NCBI RefSeq assembly: GCF_033115175.1
Contig: NC_084827.1
Coordinates: 175,213,401 to 175,277,400 of the forward strand
Direction: 5' to 3'
Source: Lepus europaeus
Taxonomy: Eukaryota > Chordata > Mammalia > Lagomorpha > Leporidae
DNA length: 64,000 nt
The notes under the pieces are model-generated. The model was not told the DNA's origin, did no database searches, and saw only the letters and a list, made by a program, of their open reading frames with translations. The translations under genes were made by a program, and so were the position numbers. Of this stretch, positions 11,323-23,165 are shown in pieces (the first letter of the stretch is position 1; the number at the start of each line of letters is the position of its first letter).

Positions 11323-11639
11323 CATGCTGCTTGTTTTTGCTCTACAACAGGAGGGTTGAATAGATGGGACAGAGGCCTGATAGGCTGTAAAGCCAAAAAT
11401 AGGTTATTTTTTCTTTTGCTGACAAAGTTTGCCAACATCTGATCCAACCTAACCCTATTTACTTCCCTATAAGTGATTGTCCAATTCTTGAATACTTTGA
11501 ACGACAAACTGCTCACTTCCTAAATACACACCAGCTCTTTAATTCTAGAAGGTTCCCTTTTTCTTTGTTTTCTAATTTTAAGTGCCGGTTTGAGTACTAG
11601 CTCCTCTGCTTCTTTCCTTCCCTTCCCTTTCCCTTTCCT

Positions 11640-12021
11640 GGTTTATGTATTTATTTGAAAGTCAGAGAGAGAGAGAGAAAGAGAGACAGTGAGAGAGAGA
11701 GAGAGAGAATGAGGGGGAGAGAGAGAGAGAGGGAGAGAGAGGGAGAGAGAGAGAGAGAGGAGATCTTCCATCTGCTAGTTCACTCCCCAGATGGCTGCAG
11801 CATCCAGGGCTTGGCAAGGCTGAAGCCTGAGCCACAGCTTCTTCCGGGTCGCCCACGTGGGTGCAGGGACACAAGCCCTGGGGCCATCTTCCTCTGCTTT
11901 CCCAGGCCATTAGCTGGGAGCTGGGTTGGAAGTGGAGCAGCCGGGACACAAACCTGCGGCATATGGGACGCTGGTGTTGCAGGCGGAGGCTTTACTCGCT
12001 GTGCCACAGTGCAGGCCCCCG
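11640..12021 (-). mobile_element. C-type SINE, reverse, with expanded GA run
   Basis: TTATGTATTTATTTGAAAG, a long imperfect GA stretch (11666-11760), GATCTTCCATCTGCTAGTTC and the head CTGTGCCACAGTGCAGGCCC. Confidence 0.92.
11666..11760. repeat. (GA)n-rich low-complexity run
   Basis: Imperfect GA repeats interrupted by AATGAGG and GGGA units; the expanded pyrimidine stretch of the surrounding reverse SINE. Confidence 0.9.
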
Positions 12022-12459
12022 AAGGTTCCTTCTTATGTCAGGTACATTCGTTTTTGTTATTTCTTCTTTCTACTTTTTTATTGGAAAACTAAGGCATCCG
12101 AGAGCCCCAGAGAGCTAATATTATAAGCACTTTTTACAGATCGGTGAGAGAGGGGGTTTGGCAGGAAGAAAAGGAAATGATCACCTTTCAGGCCATATGA
12201 CATTGGTGATGCCGCTTTTCTCCTCAAGTCCACCCTCCTGGAGTTGTGGGAACTCAGCTCTGCCCTAGGCTGAGTCAAGTCAGCCTGTGGGGGTGGCATT
12301 GACCCTACCCCAGCAGCCCTTCGTAGCCTTCAAAGGAGATCGGCTCATAACAAGCCGTAGTCTGGGACCCACGTACACAACGCGTGAATTTCAGATCTCT
12401 CTTCTAGGAAAAGAGAAATAATTAGTCAAGGGCAGAAAATAGCTTATAATTTATATTTC
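12022..12459. other. Non-coding DNA
   Basis: Unique-looking; GGAAAACTAAGGCATCCGAG near 12083 faintly recalls MIR but is too short to call. Confidence 0.3.
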
Positions 12460-12940
12460 ATAATCGCAGGGCTTCATTGTGTACTGTTCACTTTACAATT
12501 GCTCTGTGACAAATCACTCCAAAGCGTAGCAGATTAAAATAACCATTTAATTTTTTCTATTGGCTTTGTGGGCCGGGAACTTAGGAAGGGCTCTGCTGGG
12601 CGGTTCTGGTTTGGGGCTTCCCATGTGCACAGTCAGGTGCCCCAGCCTGCGCCTGCAGAATGGTGCACTCTCTTGGTTGGCAGCTGGTGCTGTCTGGGGT
12701 GGGGACTGGGACACCCACGCATGGCCTCTCCAGCATGGCAGATTGGGGTCACGGGGTCACCCACAGGGCAACAAGTGCAGGTGTTCCAGAATGCAGAGCA
12801 AGCATTCCCAGTAGTTCGGAGCAGTCTCTCGCTCACTCAGATTCAGGGGAGGGAGGGGACACGGATCCCCTCCATCTTTGGGAGGATTGGCAAGATCATA
12901 CTGTAGAGCAGCTGGGGTGGGAACTATTGTTGGAAAATGC
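12460..12940 (+). mobile_element. Ancient mammalian repeat, unclassified
   Basis: GCTCTGTGACAAATCACTCC, then AAAATAACCATTTAATT and GGGCGGTTCTGGTTTGGGGC resemble a widespread old placental repeat that carries 'CTGTGTAACAAATTACCCC'. I cannot name the family safely. Confidence 0.4.
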
Positions 12941-13875
12941 AGTTTAACACATCCATCATCCTGAAACTGCATTTCCTACTCCTTCAGGAGCCGTGCTCAT
13001 GACCAAAGGGTGATCCAGCTGGAGGCATTTTAAAAAATGTGTCCACTCCCATTCCTTAGTCCTTCTCATCTCAATTGCTCCCATCTGGCCTGCATCACAA
13101 TGGAACACATGACCGACCCAGCACATCCTGGATTGATTGGAATATTGATTTAGTGTTGGGCACCAATGGCAATGCCATTGGCGACACTGTACTTGGATAT
13201 TCACTTTATGACTTTGCACAATTGTCTTCTCTAATGCACGTCGTTCCATAGCTCTGTTTTCCTGAGGTTTATATCACGGTTGAGGGACAATGGAGGGCAA
13301 TTGATCATTTTCAGAAAGTCTTTTGGAAAATTCCCAGGAGGGTTAAGAGACTCAATGCTCACCCTCCACAGAAAATTGTCCCTATGGCCTAAGAAGGCCA
13401 CCTGACCCCAGAACTCTGGATGGCATGACCTTTCCCAGCCCCTGATACAGTGCCATGAGCCATACACCTCCCCCCCACCTCCCCTCTCTACCGTTCCCTA
13501 AGTCTCATCTCATGATCACTCTATCAGTTCTTAGAGGTTTTGAGTGGTTGATTTGGGTAAAAAAACTTTCATGCAAAAATATATAAAACTATGAATCACT
13601 TTTAAATATTTCTAACCTGTATCAGCAGTTCCAGCACTTGGCAAGCTGTTTGGGAGACAGGTAAGAGCTTGTGTGTGTGTGTGTGGGGGGATATTATTTA
13701 TAGATAAGTATAGAAGTCAGCATTTGTATATGACTAAGCTGTGTTGTAACTTGGGGCAATTCATATTTGTATCAAAATTAAAGGGACAACTTAGCAAAGA
13801 GGACATTTACAATACAATATTCTATGAAGTATTAGGCAAGTGTGTATGCGTGTGTGTGTGTGTGCCCACACATTT
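12941..13875. other. Non-coding DNA with two (TG)n runs
   Basis: Mostly unique. Short TG microsatellites lie near 13671-13684 and 13848-13862. No coding exon seen. Confidence 0.4.
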
Positions 13876-14340
13876 GAGAGTACTACAAAAAGTTCCTGGG
13901 AAAGTGGAATTAAAAGATAAATTTAGATGTGGGTGTTTGGCGCAGGGGTTAAGATTCCATGTGGGATACTCACATCCCATATTGGAGTGCCTGGGTTGAG
14001 CCCTGACTCCTCCACTTCCAATGCAGCTTCCTGTTACTCCCTGTGAGGAAATAGTAGGTGGTGGCTCAAGTCCTTGGTTCCCTGACACTCACATGGGAGA
14101 TCTGGATTGCATCCCAGGCTCCTGGCTTTGGCCTGTCCCAGCCCTGGCTGGTGTGGTCATTTGGGAAGTGACTTAGCAGGTGGGAGATCTCTCTGTCTGC
14201 CTTTGTCTCACTGTCTTTTAAATAAGATGAAAATAAATAAATAAATATTTTAAAAAGGCAAACCTTATTTTGGTGTAAAACTTGAAACCCACGCATAGCT
14301 TTTTCATCGCGTACATTCCATGACCTCGGGAAGCTCCCTT
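13876..14340 (+). mobile_element. Mariner-like MITE split by a SINE
   Basis: Left end GAGAGTACTACAAAAAGTTC at 13876 and AAGTGGAATTAAAAGATAAA; the right part after the SINE has TTTTGGTGTAAAACTTGAAA and CATTCCATGACCTCGGGAAG. It matches the family also seen at 23865, 24863, 30949 and 55141. Confidence 0.6.
13929..14250 (+). mobile_element. C-type SINE inside the mariner-like element
   Basis: Head GTGTTTGGCGCAGGGGTTAA, body with CAAGTCCTTGGTTCCCTGAC and tail of AAATAAATAAATA. Confidence 0.88.
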
Positions 14341-14641
14341 GCACTGGTCTCTCCGTAATTCATGTGCATCGCCCCACGAGCAGTCATAAGGCTGATGAGA
14401 ATTCCTGTGCCCCTGCTGTGGGACGCACTGGGTGTTAGTGTGCGTACCTGCCCTGCCAGGAAGCCCCCCTCTGCATGGTTTTCCTCCAACAGCACATCTT
14501 CCCTGGCAGCCATGTGCCTTTCGCTGTTGGTGTTCGTGCAATCTAGGGAATGTGGAGAAGTTCGGGAGCCAGTCATGCCCAGCACCTCATTTTTCCATGC
14601 TAGAGTGAAAGAGTCATTTGCTTATGCTATACATGTGCTCT

Positions 14642-15148
14642 GGGGCCGGCGTTTAGCTTGGTCTACGTCTGGCTCCAGGGTGGCTGGGTTAGAGCCCCGC
14701 CTCTGGCGTTTAGCTTGGTCTATGTCCTGCTCCAGGGTGGCTGGGTTAGAGCCCCACCTCTGGCGTTTAGCTTGGTCTAGGTCCCGCTCCAGGGTGGCTG
14801 GGTTAGAGCCCCACATCTGGCGTCTCAGTTCAGCTCCTGCTAATGCTCATCCCGGAGGCAGCAGTGATGGCTTGAGTGACTGGATTTCTGCCACCCTGTC
14901 AGAGACTTGGATTAAGTTCCCAGCTCTCGGCTTCATCCTGGCCCAAGCCCAGCCATTGCAGGCATTTGGGGGAATGAACCAATAGTTGGGCACTTTCTCT
15001 CCATCTCCATCATCTCTATCCCTGTCCCTCTCTGTATCATCTCTGTCATCTCTATGGCTCTATCTATCTCTATTTTTATCATCTCCATTGCTCCCTATCT
15101 CTGTCGTGTATATCTTTGCTTCTCAAATAAATATATAATTTAAAAAAA
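14642..15148 (+). mobile_element. C-type SINE with triplicated head
   Basis: Starts GGGGCCGGCGTTTAGCTTGG. After three 57-bp tandem units the usual body follows (CAGCTCCTGCTAATGCTC onward), then a degenerate CT/ATCT stretch and TCAAATAAATATATAA. Confidence 0.8.
14649..14819 (+). repeat. 57-bp tandem repeat, three copies
   Basis: Units start at 14649, 14706 and 14763, each beginning GCGTTTAGCTTGGTCTA and containing CCAGGGTGGCTGGGTTAGAG. A fourth start (GCGTCTCAG) at 14820 marks the return to the SINE body. Copies differ by a few bases only. Confidence 0.93.
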
Positions 15149-16069
15149 TGCACCCAGACTTTATTTGAATCAAAATCACTGCAGGTGTTTGTGAAAACAC
15201 AGCTTCCTGGGCCCCATCCCTGAAGATTCTGACTTGGTAGTCTTGGGGAAAGGGAGTGGAACGGGGCCCCAGCGAGCAGTTTATCAAATGAGCCCTTCTC
15301 TTCCTCTCCCCAGCCTCTTCCTGAGCAGGCTTTGGGGCACCTGTGAAATGACCCTGCTCTTCCGGGGCACGCCGGGAGAGGTGAGGAGAGGTGGTGCTCT
15401 CTTCCCTCACATCTGAGAAGCGAGAACTTTCTTCGAACCTTTGGAATTCAAGGGAAATTAGCACCCTCCTAACACGGAGCTGTGCCTCCCCGGTTCTGAT
15501 GAGCCCGAGAGTCGAGAGTCGGCTGCCGTCTTGTTAAGACACAGAGCCTGTGGTTCCCATGCCCTGGCCCTTGGGCCCCACCAGCATCTCCTTGGAGGAG
15601 AGCGCCAAGTGGGCAAGAGAAACCGTGTCCTACCTGAACGGACGGCCCAGCCATGGAGGGTGGGTGGTAATTACAGCACGTGTGGAACTGACGAGTGGCA
15701 CCAGAGGACCCGGCAGGCACAGAGGCAAGACAGAGAAGAAGGGTGAAGTCAGGGAAGGGTGGTCTGGGGCAGCGGAGGGTCAGCCTGCTCCCTCTGCAGG
15801 GCGGATGACAGGCTGAGGGTATCACTCCCCTGGGGACACTTCTCCCAGGTGTATGGATGCCCGATGTAGCAGATAAGACACAGAGCACCCAGGTAAACAT
15901 GTATTTCAGGCAACACGGACACGTGTTAGTGTGAGCGTGCCTCAAATGCTGCACAGGACATTGTTACATGAAGAGAGTATTTGTTCTTTGTCTGAAGCTC
16001 AAATTTCACAGTTAATGGGCTAAATCTGGCAACCCTATCCCTGGCCCAGGATTCTCCCCCTCCTAATAC
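15149..16069. other. Non-coding DNA, nothing recognised
   Basis: Unique-looking. A 161-codon minus frame (15469-15954) has no recognisable motif. Confidence 0.35.
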
Positions 16070-16276
16070 TTTTTTTTTTTTTACAGTTTTATTTATTCGA
16101 AAGGCAGTTGCAGAGAGAGAGAGAGAGAGAGAGAGATCTTCAATCCACTGGTTCACTCCCTAGATGGCCACAACAGCCGGATTGGAAGAGGAGCAGCCAG
16201 GACTTGAACCAGCATCCATATAGGATGCGGCACTGCAGGCAGCAGCTTTACCAGCTACGCCACAGTGCTGGCCCTT
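16070..16276 (-). mobile_element. C-type SINE, reverse, internally deleted
   Basis: T run, TTTATTTATTCGAAAGGCAG, GA run (about 16112-16135), then a jump from GGCCACAACAGCCGGATT to GGAAGAGGAGCAGCCAGGAC, so about 110 bp of the body are missing. Head GCCACAGTGCTGGCCC is present. Confidence 0.88.
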
Positions 16277-17084
16277 CTGCTCCTAACACCTGAGCTCTCA
16301 GAGGAACACGCACGGCCACCTGTTCCAGCAGCCGGGGTCCTGTACTAGCAAAGTCACTGCTTTGTTGTGTCCCCTGTCCCTGTCCCCTTACTGGAGACTA
16401 CGGCCAGCTCAGTTTTGGATCCCCTAGTGCATTGGGCATAGTCAGGGGTGCAACAGATTTCAGGGTGTCTTCAGTGTTTAATGCCTAATTCCTGTTTCTT
16501 CCATTTTCCCCACCCCCTGCCCCAGGTAGGAAGCCATCCCTGAGACCTGATGGAGCGCCCCATATCGCTGGCCGGAACCTCCAGATGGAAAGGGGGCGGC
16601 GAAAGCCTGCACTGGGTCCCAACGGCAGTCCTGAGGTTGAGCTGGAGGAGCCTCAGAGCCAGGCGCCGCGCGGTTTTCAGTGGCTGGGAAGAAAAGCCAG
16701 GGATGGTGAGGAGGGAGGGGTGGGGATAGGCAGATGGAGCTGGAGGTGGATTTGCGTGAGATCTGCAGAGGGCCAGCCACAGCTCTGCTGACGGTTTTGT
16801 TCCTTCTGGGTACTGGGTGGAACTATTTGAGGGAACTGGCACCAGCCGGGCATGTCACATCCCGCCTGCAGGAAGCAGGGACAGCCCTCTGGGGCTCTGG
16901 GCCTTGCAGGCTCTGTGGAGCCGCCAGAACACGTGTGCTTGCATGGAAGAAAGGGCTGGGAAGGAGGCCAGGTTTCTAGCAGGGAGAAGTGGGGACGCAG
17001 GCATTCACTCTGAAAGCTGCAAACCTCTTGGGCACTTGGGCTGCTGTTAACAAAATGCACCAACCAGGGGCTTATCGGCAACAG
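16277..17084. other. Non-coding DNA
   Basis: GC-moderate unique sequence with overlapping chance frames on both strands; no motif recognised. Confidence 0.35.
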
Positions 17085-17345
17085 AATCTGTTTCTCCTAG
17101 CTCAGGGAGGCCGGCAAGTTCACGGTCAAGGTGCTGGGGACCCAGTGTCTGGCGAGGGCTTTGTCCTCATAGACGCTTTAACCTCTTGTGGCAGAAGGGA
17201 CAACGAGGCTCCCTCAGGCCTCTCTTACAAGAGCACTGATTGCGTTCCCGAGGGCTCCATCCTCATGGCCAATCACCTCCCAAACGCCCACCTCCTAGGA
17301 TTTAACAGATGGATTTGACAGGGACACAGACGTTGGGACTGGAGC
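17085..17345 (-). mobile_element. MaLR (MLT1/MST-like) LTR fragment, reverse
   Basis: CAAGGTGCTGGGGACCCAGT, GTCTGGCGAGGGCTTTGTCC, CCAATCACCTCCCAAACGCC and GGGACACAGACGTTGGGACT follow the reversed MaLR LTR order. Confidence 0.6.
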
Positions 17346-17392
17346 AATGCATTTGAAATGAGTAACTACGTGGCCGTGGGCATTCGATTCTT

Positions 17393-17764
17393 TTTTTTAA
17401 AAAAGATTTTATTTTATTTATTTGAAAGTCAGAGTTACACAGAGAGAGGAGAAGCAGAGAGAGAGAGAGAGAGAGAAAGTGAGTGAGAGAGAGAGAGAGA
17501 GAGAGAGGTCTTCCAGCCGATGGTTCACTCCCTAATTGGCTGCAACAGCTGGAGCTGTGCCAATCTGAAGCCAGGAGCCAGCAGCTTCCGGGTCTCCCAC
17601 GTGGGTCCAGGGGCCCAAGGACTTAGGCCGTCTACTACTGCTTTCCCAGGCCACAGCAGAGAGCTGGGTTGGAAGTGGAGTAGCCGGGACTTGAACTGGT
17701 GCCCATATGGGATGCCGGCACTTCAGACCAGGGCTTTAACCCATTGTGCCACAGCGCCAGCCCC
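17393..17764 (-). mobile_element. C-type SINE, reverse
   Basis: TTTATTTGAAAGTCAGAG, long GA stretch (17445-17508), body CCAAGGACTTAGGCCGTC and head GTGCCACAGCGCCAGCCCC. A CRATTCTTT flank appears on both sides (near 17384 and 17766). Confidence 0.93.
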
Positions 17765-18126
17765 TCAATTCTTTCTGGTAGGTTGTTTTAAGGAGAGCCA
17801 ATGAAAATAAACAGTCCTGCTTGACCCAAGGCAGATTTCTAGTGATTGACAGCCTCTTGAAAGTTGATCCCTCACTGTTAGGATAAAGTGAATGAAATGC
17901 CCTTGACACTTGAACTTGCACAGGACATGGCTGTGGGTGAGCATTTGTTTTTGTCTGCTTCAACGAGTTTCTTTTTTTGTCTTGGACTTCTTTGTTTAAG
18001 ATATTAACAGAGACGGGGACCCTTGTCACTCACAATGACTGTGAAGATACAGCTATCAGGAAAAGATATGCTTCTCAGTGCTTTTCTCAGTCTATTATTT
18101 GTTGCTTTTACAATAATCAGCTACAC

Positions 18127-18450
18127 AGAGGCTGGTGCTGTGGTGCAGTGGGCTAAGCTGCCACCTGGGATGCGGCATTCCATATTAGAGTAACTAGTTC
18201 AAGTCCTGGCTACTCTGCACTTCCAATCCAGCTCCCTGCTGATGCACTTGGGAGGCAGGGGAGGATGACCCAAGTGCTTGGCTTCCTACCACCCATATAG
18301 GAGACCCTCATGGAGTTCTGGCCCCTGGCTTTGGCCTTGCTTATCCCTGGCTGTTGTAGCCATTTGGGCAGTAAACCAGCAGATAGAAGATATTTTTCTC
18401 TCTGTCTCTCCCTCTCTCTCTTTCTTCCTTTAAAATAAATAAATCTTAAA
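18127..18450 (+). mobile_element. C-type SINE
   Basis: GAGGCTGGTGCTGTGGTGCA head, CCAAGTGCTTGGCTTCCTAC in the body, tail AAAATAAATAAATC. Older subfamily. Confidence 0.92.
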
Positions 18451-19224
18451 TAAAATAACCAGGAAGGTAATAACTTTAAACAGGAAACTTGAATATGGGC
18501 TGAATATTGGCGGATGTTGCAGGATTACTGTTGCTCTCTCAGATGAGGCAATGTCGCTATGGCTTTGTAGAAGCAAAGTTTCCTTTCTTGGGAGAAGCGT
18601 GCTGCCATTTTTAGAGGGAGGTGTTCCAATGTCTGAAACTTTCTTTCAAGCAGGTCATGTAAAAAGTGCATGAGTATATGCTTTGGCAAAGAGTCTGAGT
18701 CAGCCGTGGGTTGGGGCTGCGCCATGAGAAAGAAGCTTGCCTAGGGTGGCAAGACCACGTCCGAGGTGGCTCTCTCCTCTGACTGCTGGCAGGTTTGCTG
18801 CTCTCCACAGAGGGCTCCCTGTGCGAGGGCCGGAGGGTCCTCTCCAAGACAAAGGCAGAAGTGGTAACGTCTTCCCAGCTGGGGAGCTGTGTACCCTGCC
18901 TTCTGCTCAGTTCCACTGTTCACAGGAGCCAGCTTTGAGTCAGTGTGTGGGAGGAGCCAACGCACGGGTGTGAACGCCGGGATGGAATCCTTGAGACCCA
19001 TCTGGGGTGCTGGGTAATATGCTGGGAAAAAAACCAGACCCAATGCATGCATAATCAAACACCGTGCCTGGGTTTTTATAGTTCAATGTGACCTGGATCC
19101 TCTAACACATCGTTCCAGATAATTCTCCTTGTTCACTCTGATGTAGCCACATCGATCTTTCAGTTTTTTGAGTTTTCCAAGTATATTCATACTTGGAGGC
19201 TTTGTGCTAGATTCCCTTCATCAA
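18451..19224. other. Non-coding DNA
   Basis: Unique-looking; no coding or RNA feature recognised. Confidence 0.35.
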
Positions 19225-19548
19225 ACACGCTCGTCCTCCTCCTGGTTACATGGCTAAAGTCAGTCAAGTCTCAGCTGAAATGTCACCTCCTCTGTGAGGT
19301 CCTCCCTCACTACTCTTACTGAGGTAGCTCCCAAGCCGCTGGCTGTGGCTCCACACGCTTGAAACTCTCTGACAGCAGTTCTTCTTCTTGGTTGGGTTTC
19401 TTACAGAGTTGAGGATTTGCTTCCTCTTTCTCTTTCCTGCTCAGCACCCACGTTTTCGTGAAAATGATTCTGAGTTGACCGTCTTTGCATCCCCAGGGCC
19501 TGACACAGTCCCTGGCACAAATCTGCACTCAGTAAATACTGAATGACA
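19225..19548 (+). mobile_element. L2 3' end
   Basis: TCAGCTGAAATGTCACCTCC, TGTGAGGTCCTCCCTCACTA and, at the end, CATCCCCAGGGCCTGACACA and CTCAGTAAATACTGAATGA match the L2 3' end in order. Confidence 0.65.
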
Positions 19549-19607
19549 GTGGAGGGGAGAACCAAGTGCTCTAGCAGTGGTTTTGAAGAGTGCAGTAGGA
19601 GCAAGTT

Positions 19608-19812
19608 GTTGGCCCAGAGATTGCTCCTCCCACACTGGAGCGCCCAGCTCCAGCTTCCTGCTACTGCAGACCCTGGGAGGTGGCAGGTGATGGCTCAAGT
19701 CTCCATGTTGCAGACCTGGACTGAATTCCTGCTTCCTGGCTTTGGCCTGGTCCAGCACCAGTAGATGGGGACTCTCTTTCTGCCTTGCAAGTAAAAAAAT
19801 TTTTTTTAATGT
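19608..19812 (+). mobile_element. C-type SINE, 5'-truncated
   Basis: CCAGCTTCCTGCTACTGCAG, GGGAGGTGGCAGGTGATGGC and GCTTCCTGGCTTTGGCCTGG belong to an old SINE body; the tail is degenerate. Confidence 0.75.
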
Positions 19813-20928
19813 AAAACATGTCATAGGAGCACAGAAGGAAAGACACCTTCTAGCCTCTTCATTTGGGTCCTCTATTGAGGGATTGCTTCCTGGAGCTGTC
19901 ATGCAAACAAGATGGAGGAACATCCCCTGTGTGCTCTGGGACATGGTTTGACAAATCCGACTCCGGACAGGGCCTCGAGACGCCGTAGTCTTCCTGCCAG
20001 CAGTCTCACGTTCCCAGCTGCCACTGGGGTTCCCCATTCGTTTTTGACATGGCCTGACATCCGTCTCGCTTCTCAGCTAGGTGTGCAGCAGCACCGCCCA
20101 TGACACCTGCACAGCTCGCCTCCCAGTCGCTGGGGGCCTCTTCAGCCTCTCAGCCACTAACACAATTCCTTCACAAGGACGCCATCTGAATTCCTACATC
20201 CTAGGTGCTCCTGGGGCCTCCGGAAACAAGAGACCTTCCGTAGCCTGTCTGCAGAACCGCGTCTTACCCAGGCTGCTCCGGGGTCATTGACGCTCTCCCT
20301 AGCAGACAAAGAGACACAGAAGCCTGTTGTCTGTGGCTGGATCCTGCCCGAGCTCTGGAAGGAACACTGACTGCTGCTCTCCCAGTGGGATCTGTAGATG
20401 GGCAGCATCGGCTTCATTTGGGCGCTTATTGGTGCTGGAGACTCCCTGACCTTGACGCTGGGGCTCAGCCCTCACCCAGTGCATCTGAGCATTAAAGTGG
20501 GAGAAACTCCGGTGTAAACTACACCTGGGGACTGTTCCCAGCAGCAGCAAGGGAGCTGTCTGCCAGTCCTTGGCTAAGGGCTGCCCCAGGGGAGAGGGAA
20601 TTCTTCCCAGGAGCATCTGGTTTACCAAGTGCAGCGGGGACTGCATCCCAGCAGCCTTGAGCGCTGTCCCGCACTAAGAGAAGTGGATGCGGACTGCCGG
20701 GAAGGAACACGCATGAGGAGCGGGCGCCGAAAGCGCTCAGACGGAGCGTGGGCAGGCACAGATCCCGCCATCCTCACTTCTGGGAGGAGCAGACTGGATC
20801 CATTTTTATCTCTTCTGTGTTACCCGCAGCTGCCCACAGCATTTGCTCAGAGAGGAAGAGAAAACCCTTGAAACAAAACTTCCTCCCAGTTGCCATGGGG
20901 CTGCTTGCTTTAAAAACCACATGAGGGG
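19813..20928. other. Non-coding DNA
   Basis: Unique-looking GC-moderate sequence with no recognised repeat. Frames up to 198 codons on the minus strand near 19441-20037 carry no recognisable motif. Confidence 0.35.
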
Positions 20929-21276
20929 GCCGGCGCCGCGGCTCACTAGGCTAATCCTCCGCCTGCGGCGCGGCACACCGGGTTCTAGTCCCGGTCGGGG
21001 TGCCGGATTCTGTCCCGGTTGCTCCTCTTCCAGGCCAGCTCTCTGCTGTGGCCCGGGAAGGCAGTGGAGGATGGCCCAAGTCCTTGGGCCCTGCACCCCA
21101 TGGGAGACCAGGAGAAGCACCTGGCTCCTGGCCTCGGATCAGCATGGTGCACCAGCCGCAGCCTCCGGCCATTGGAGGGTGAAACAATGGTAAAGGAAGA
21201 CCTTTCTCTCTGTCTCTCTCTCACTGTCCACTCTGCCTGTCAAAAACAAAACAAAACAAACAAACAAACAAAAAAA
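20929..21276 (+). mobile_element. Young C-SINE, full length
   Basis: Near-consensus: GGCCGGCGCCGCGGCTCAC head, box B GGTTCTAGTCC at 20981-20991, tail of CAAAA units. Target duplication CACATGAGGGG (20918-20928, 21277-21287). It inserted at the very start of an older SINE. Confidence 0.95.
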
Positions 21277-21283
21277 CACATGA

Positions 21284-21636
21284 GGGGCTGATGCTGTGGC
21301 ATAGAGGGCATCCCTATCGGCACTGGTTCAAGGTCTGGCTGCTCCACTTCTGATCCTGCTCCCTGCTAATGAGCCTGGGAAAGCAGTGGAAGATGGCTCA
21401 AGTCCTTGGGCCCCTGCTAGCCATGTGGGAGACCCTGAAGAAGTTCCTGACTCCTGGTTTCAGTCTGGCCCAGCCCTGGCCATTGCAGCCATTTGGGTAG
21501 TGAACCAGTAGATGGGAGATTCTCTCTCTCTCTCTCTCTCTCTCCCTCCCTCCCTCCCTCCCTCCCTCTCTCTTCCTCTCTCTGTGTAACTCTGACTTTC
21601 AACTAACTAACTAAATATTTAATAAGCAAAACACAC
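21284..21636 (+). mobile_element. C-type SINE directly behind a younger copy
   Basis: Head GGGGCTGATGCTGTGGCATA, body GGAAGATGGCTCAAGTCCTT, long CT/CCCT stretch (about 21522-21580) and tail AACTAACTAACTAAAT. Confidence 0.93.
21522..21580. repeat. (CT)n and (CCCT)n run in a SINE
   Basis: CT repeats pass into six or so TCCC units and back to CT. An (AC)n tract follows at about 21631-21647. Confidence 0.85.
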
Positions 21637-21877
21637 ACACACACACAACCAGAGAGGGAGAGTAGGGGAGACCCTCTCAGCAAGGCTCATGCCTTTCCCA
21701 GAAAAATAATCAGCCATTCAATGTGTTTACAAAGCCGTGATGTGTGAATATTTCTCAGCGCGTGATCATGTTTTGAAAAGTGGAAGAGGTTAAGTTTCTG
21801 AGGGAGTAAGCGTGCCTGGCTTTTCTGCCCTTTTATGGAAATATCCCCAAATTTCTTTGAAAATTTTTTGCTGTATT

Positions 21878-22192
21878 TTTAAAAGATTTATTTATTTAGT
21901 TGAAAGGCAGAGTTACAGAGAGATAGTGATCTTTCATATACTGGTTCACTCCCCAAATGGCTGCAACAGCCAGGGCTGGGTCAGGCAGAAGCCAGGAGCC
22001 TGGAACTCCAGCTGGGTCTCCCATGTGGGTAAGAGAGGCCCAAGAACCCGGGCCATCTTCTTCTGCTTTCTCAGGTACATTAGGATGGAGCTGGATCAGG
22101 AGTGGAGCAGCCGGGACCCAAACAGACGCCCATATGGGATGCTAGTGACATAGGCAGCAGCTTCACCCGCTGTACCACAACGCTGGCCTCTA
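21878..22192 (-). mobile_element. C-type SINE, reverse
   Basis: AAGATTTATTTATTTAGTTG, short GA stretch, body CCCAAGAACCCGGGCCATC and head TGTACCACAACGCTGGCC. Confidence 0.92.
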
Positions 22193-22244
22193 CTGTGTGT
22201 GTTTTCTTTTTGGAGGGAAGAGACGCAAAGGGATCTTGTTTATT

Positions 22245-22545
22245 TTTTAAGGATTATATTTAGTGAGGTGTAATTTCCATACAGTTAAAAACATTACCCT
22301 TTGGCCATTTAGTCCTCTGCATTTTGAAAAATCGTTGACAGCAGTGTAGTCACCCCCACAATCAAGACAGGACGATCTCTGCCAAACACAGAAGATCCCT
22401 GGCACCCCAACCCCTCAACCCCACTCCCGCCAACCACTGGATTGATTTTTATCTCTGCACAAAAATTCTTTCCCAGAATGTCATGACAATGGAATTATAT
22501 TGGGATGATGTGAGTTACTGAGGCATGACTACTCAGATTTTATTT
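22245..22545. mobile_element. L1M-like fragment
   Basis: TTTAGTGAGGTGTAATTTCC, CAGCAGTGTAGTCACCCCCA and CATGACAATGGAATTATATT recall the old L1M region with TTTATTGAGATATAATTCAC. Highly diverged; orientation uncertain. Confidence 0.5.
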
Positions 22546-22824
22546 TTTATTTTACCATCAAAAACTTTAAAATAAATTAATATTAAAAAGTCCTTAATTT
22601 TACCCTTCTTGCATAATCCCAATCCAAAACTAATTGATATGAACAGATTTACACATAATTTTCTTTATCTTCTCTTACGCTGAGAGGTGTGTGAGAGAGA
22701 CAGAGACAGAGAGAGAGGAAGAGAGGGTGAAATGGTGCCACCATTTTTATAAAGGTCTCTAACATGAGTTACTTGGGACATATTCAGTTATAAGGAATAG
22801 AAACTCAATTTAAACTCTCTTCAT

Positions 22825-23143
22825 GGGGCTGGCACTGTGGCGTAGTGGGTAAAGCCGCCGCCTACAGTGCTGGCATCCCATATAGGCGCCGGCTACTCCA
22901 CTTCCGATCCAGCTCTTTGTTATGATCTGGGAAAGTAGTGCAAGATGGCCCAAGTCCTTGGGCCTTGGCACCCGCTTGGGAGACCTGGAAGAAGCTCCTG
23001 GCTCCTGGCTTCAGATTGACACAGCTCTGGCCATTGCAGCCAATTGGGGAGTGAACCAGCAGATGGAAGACCCACCCCCCACCTCTCCTCTCTGTGTAAC
23101 TCTGACTTTCAAATAAATAATAAATCTTTAAAAAAAAAAAACC
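22825..23143 (+). mobile_element. C-type SINE
   Basis: Head GGGGCTGGCACTGTGGCGTA, body CCAAGTCCTTGGGCCTTGGC, tail AAATAAATAATAAATC. Confidence 0.93.
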
Positions 23144-23165
23144 CTAAAAAATAAATAAACGCTCA

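Noticed and set aside
14362..14985. 207-codon + frame with a 19-residue repeat
   Set aside because: The repeat is the 57-bp SINE-head triplication, which happens to be a multiple of three. Not a protein repeat gene.
15469..15954. 161-codon minus frame
   Set aside because: No recognisable domain and stops in relatives cannot be tested here.
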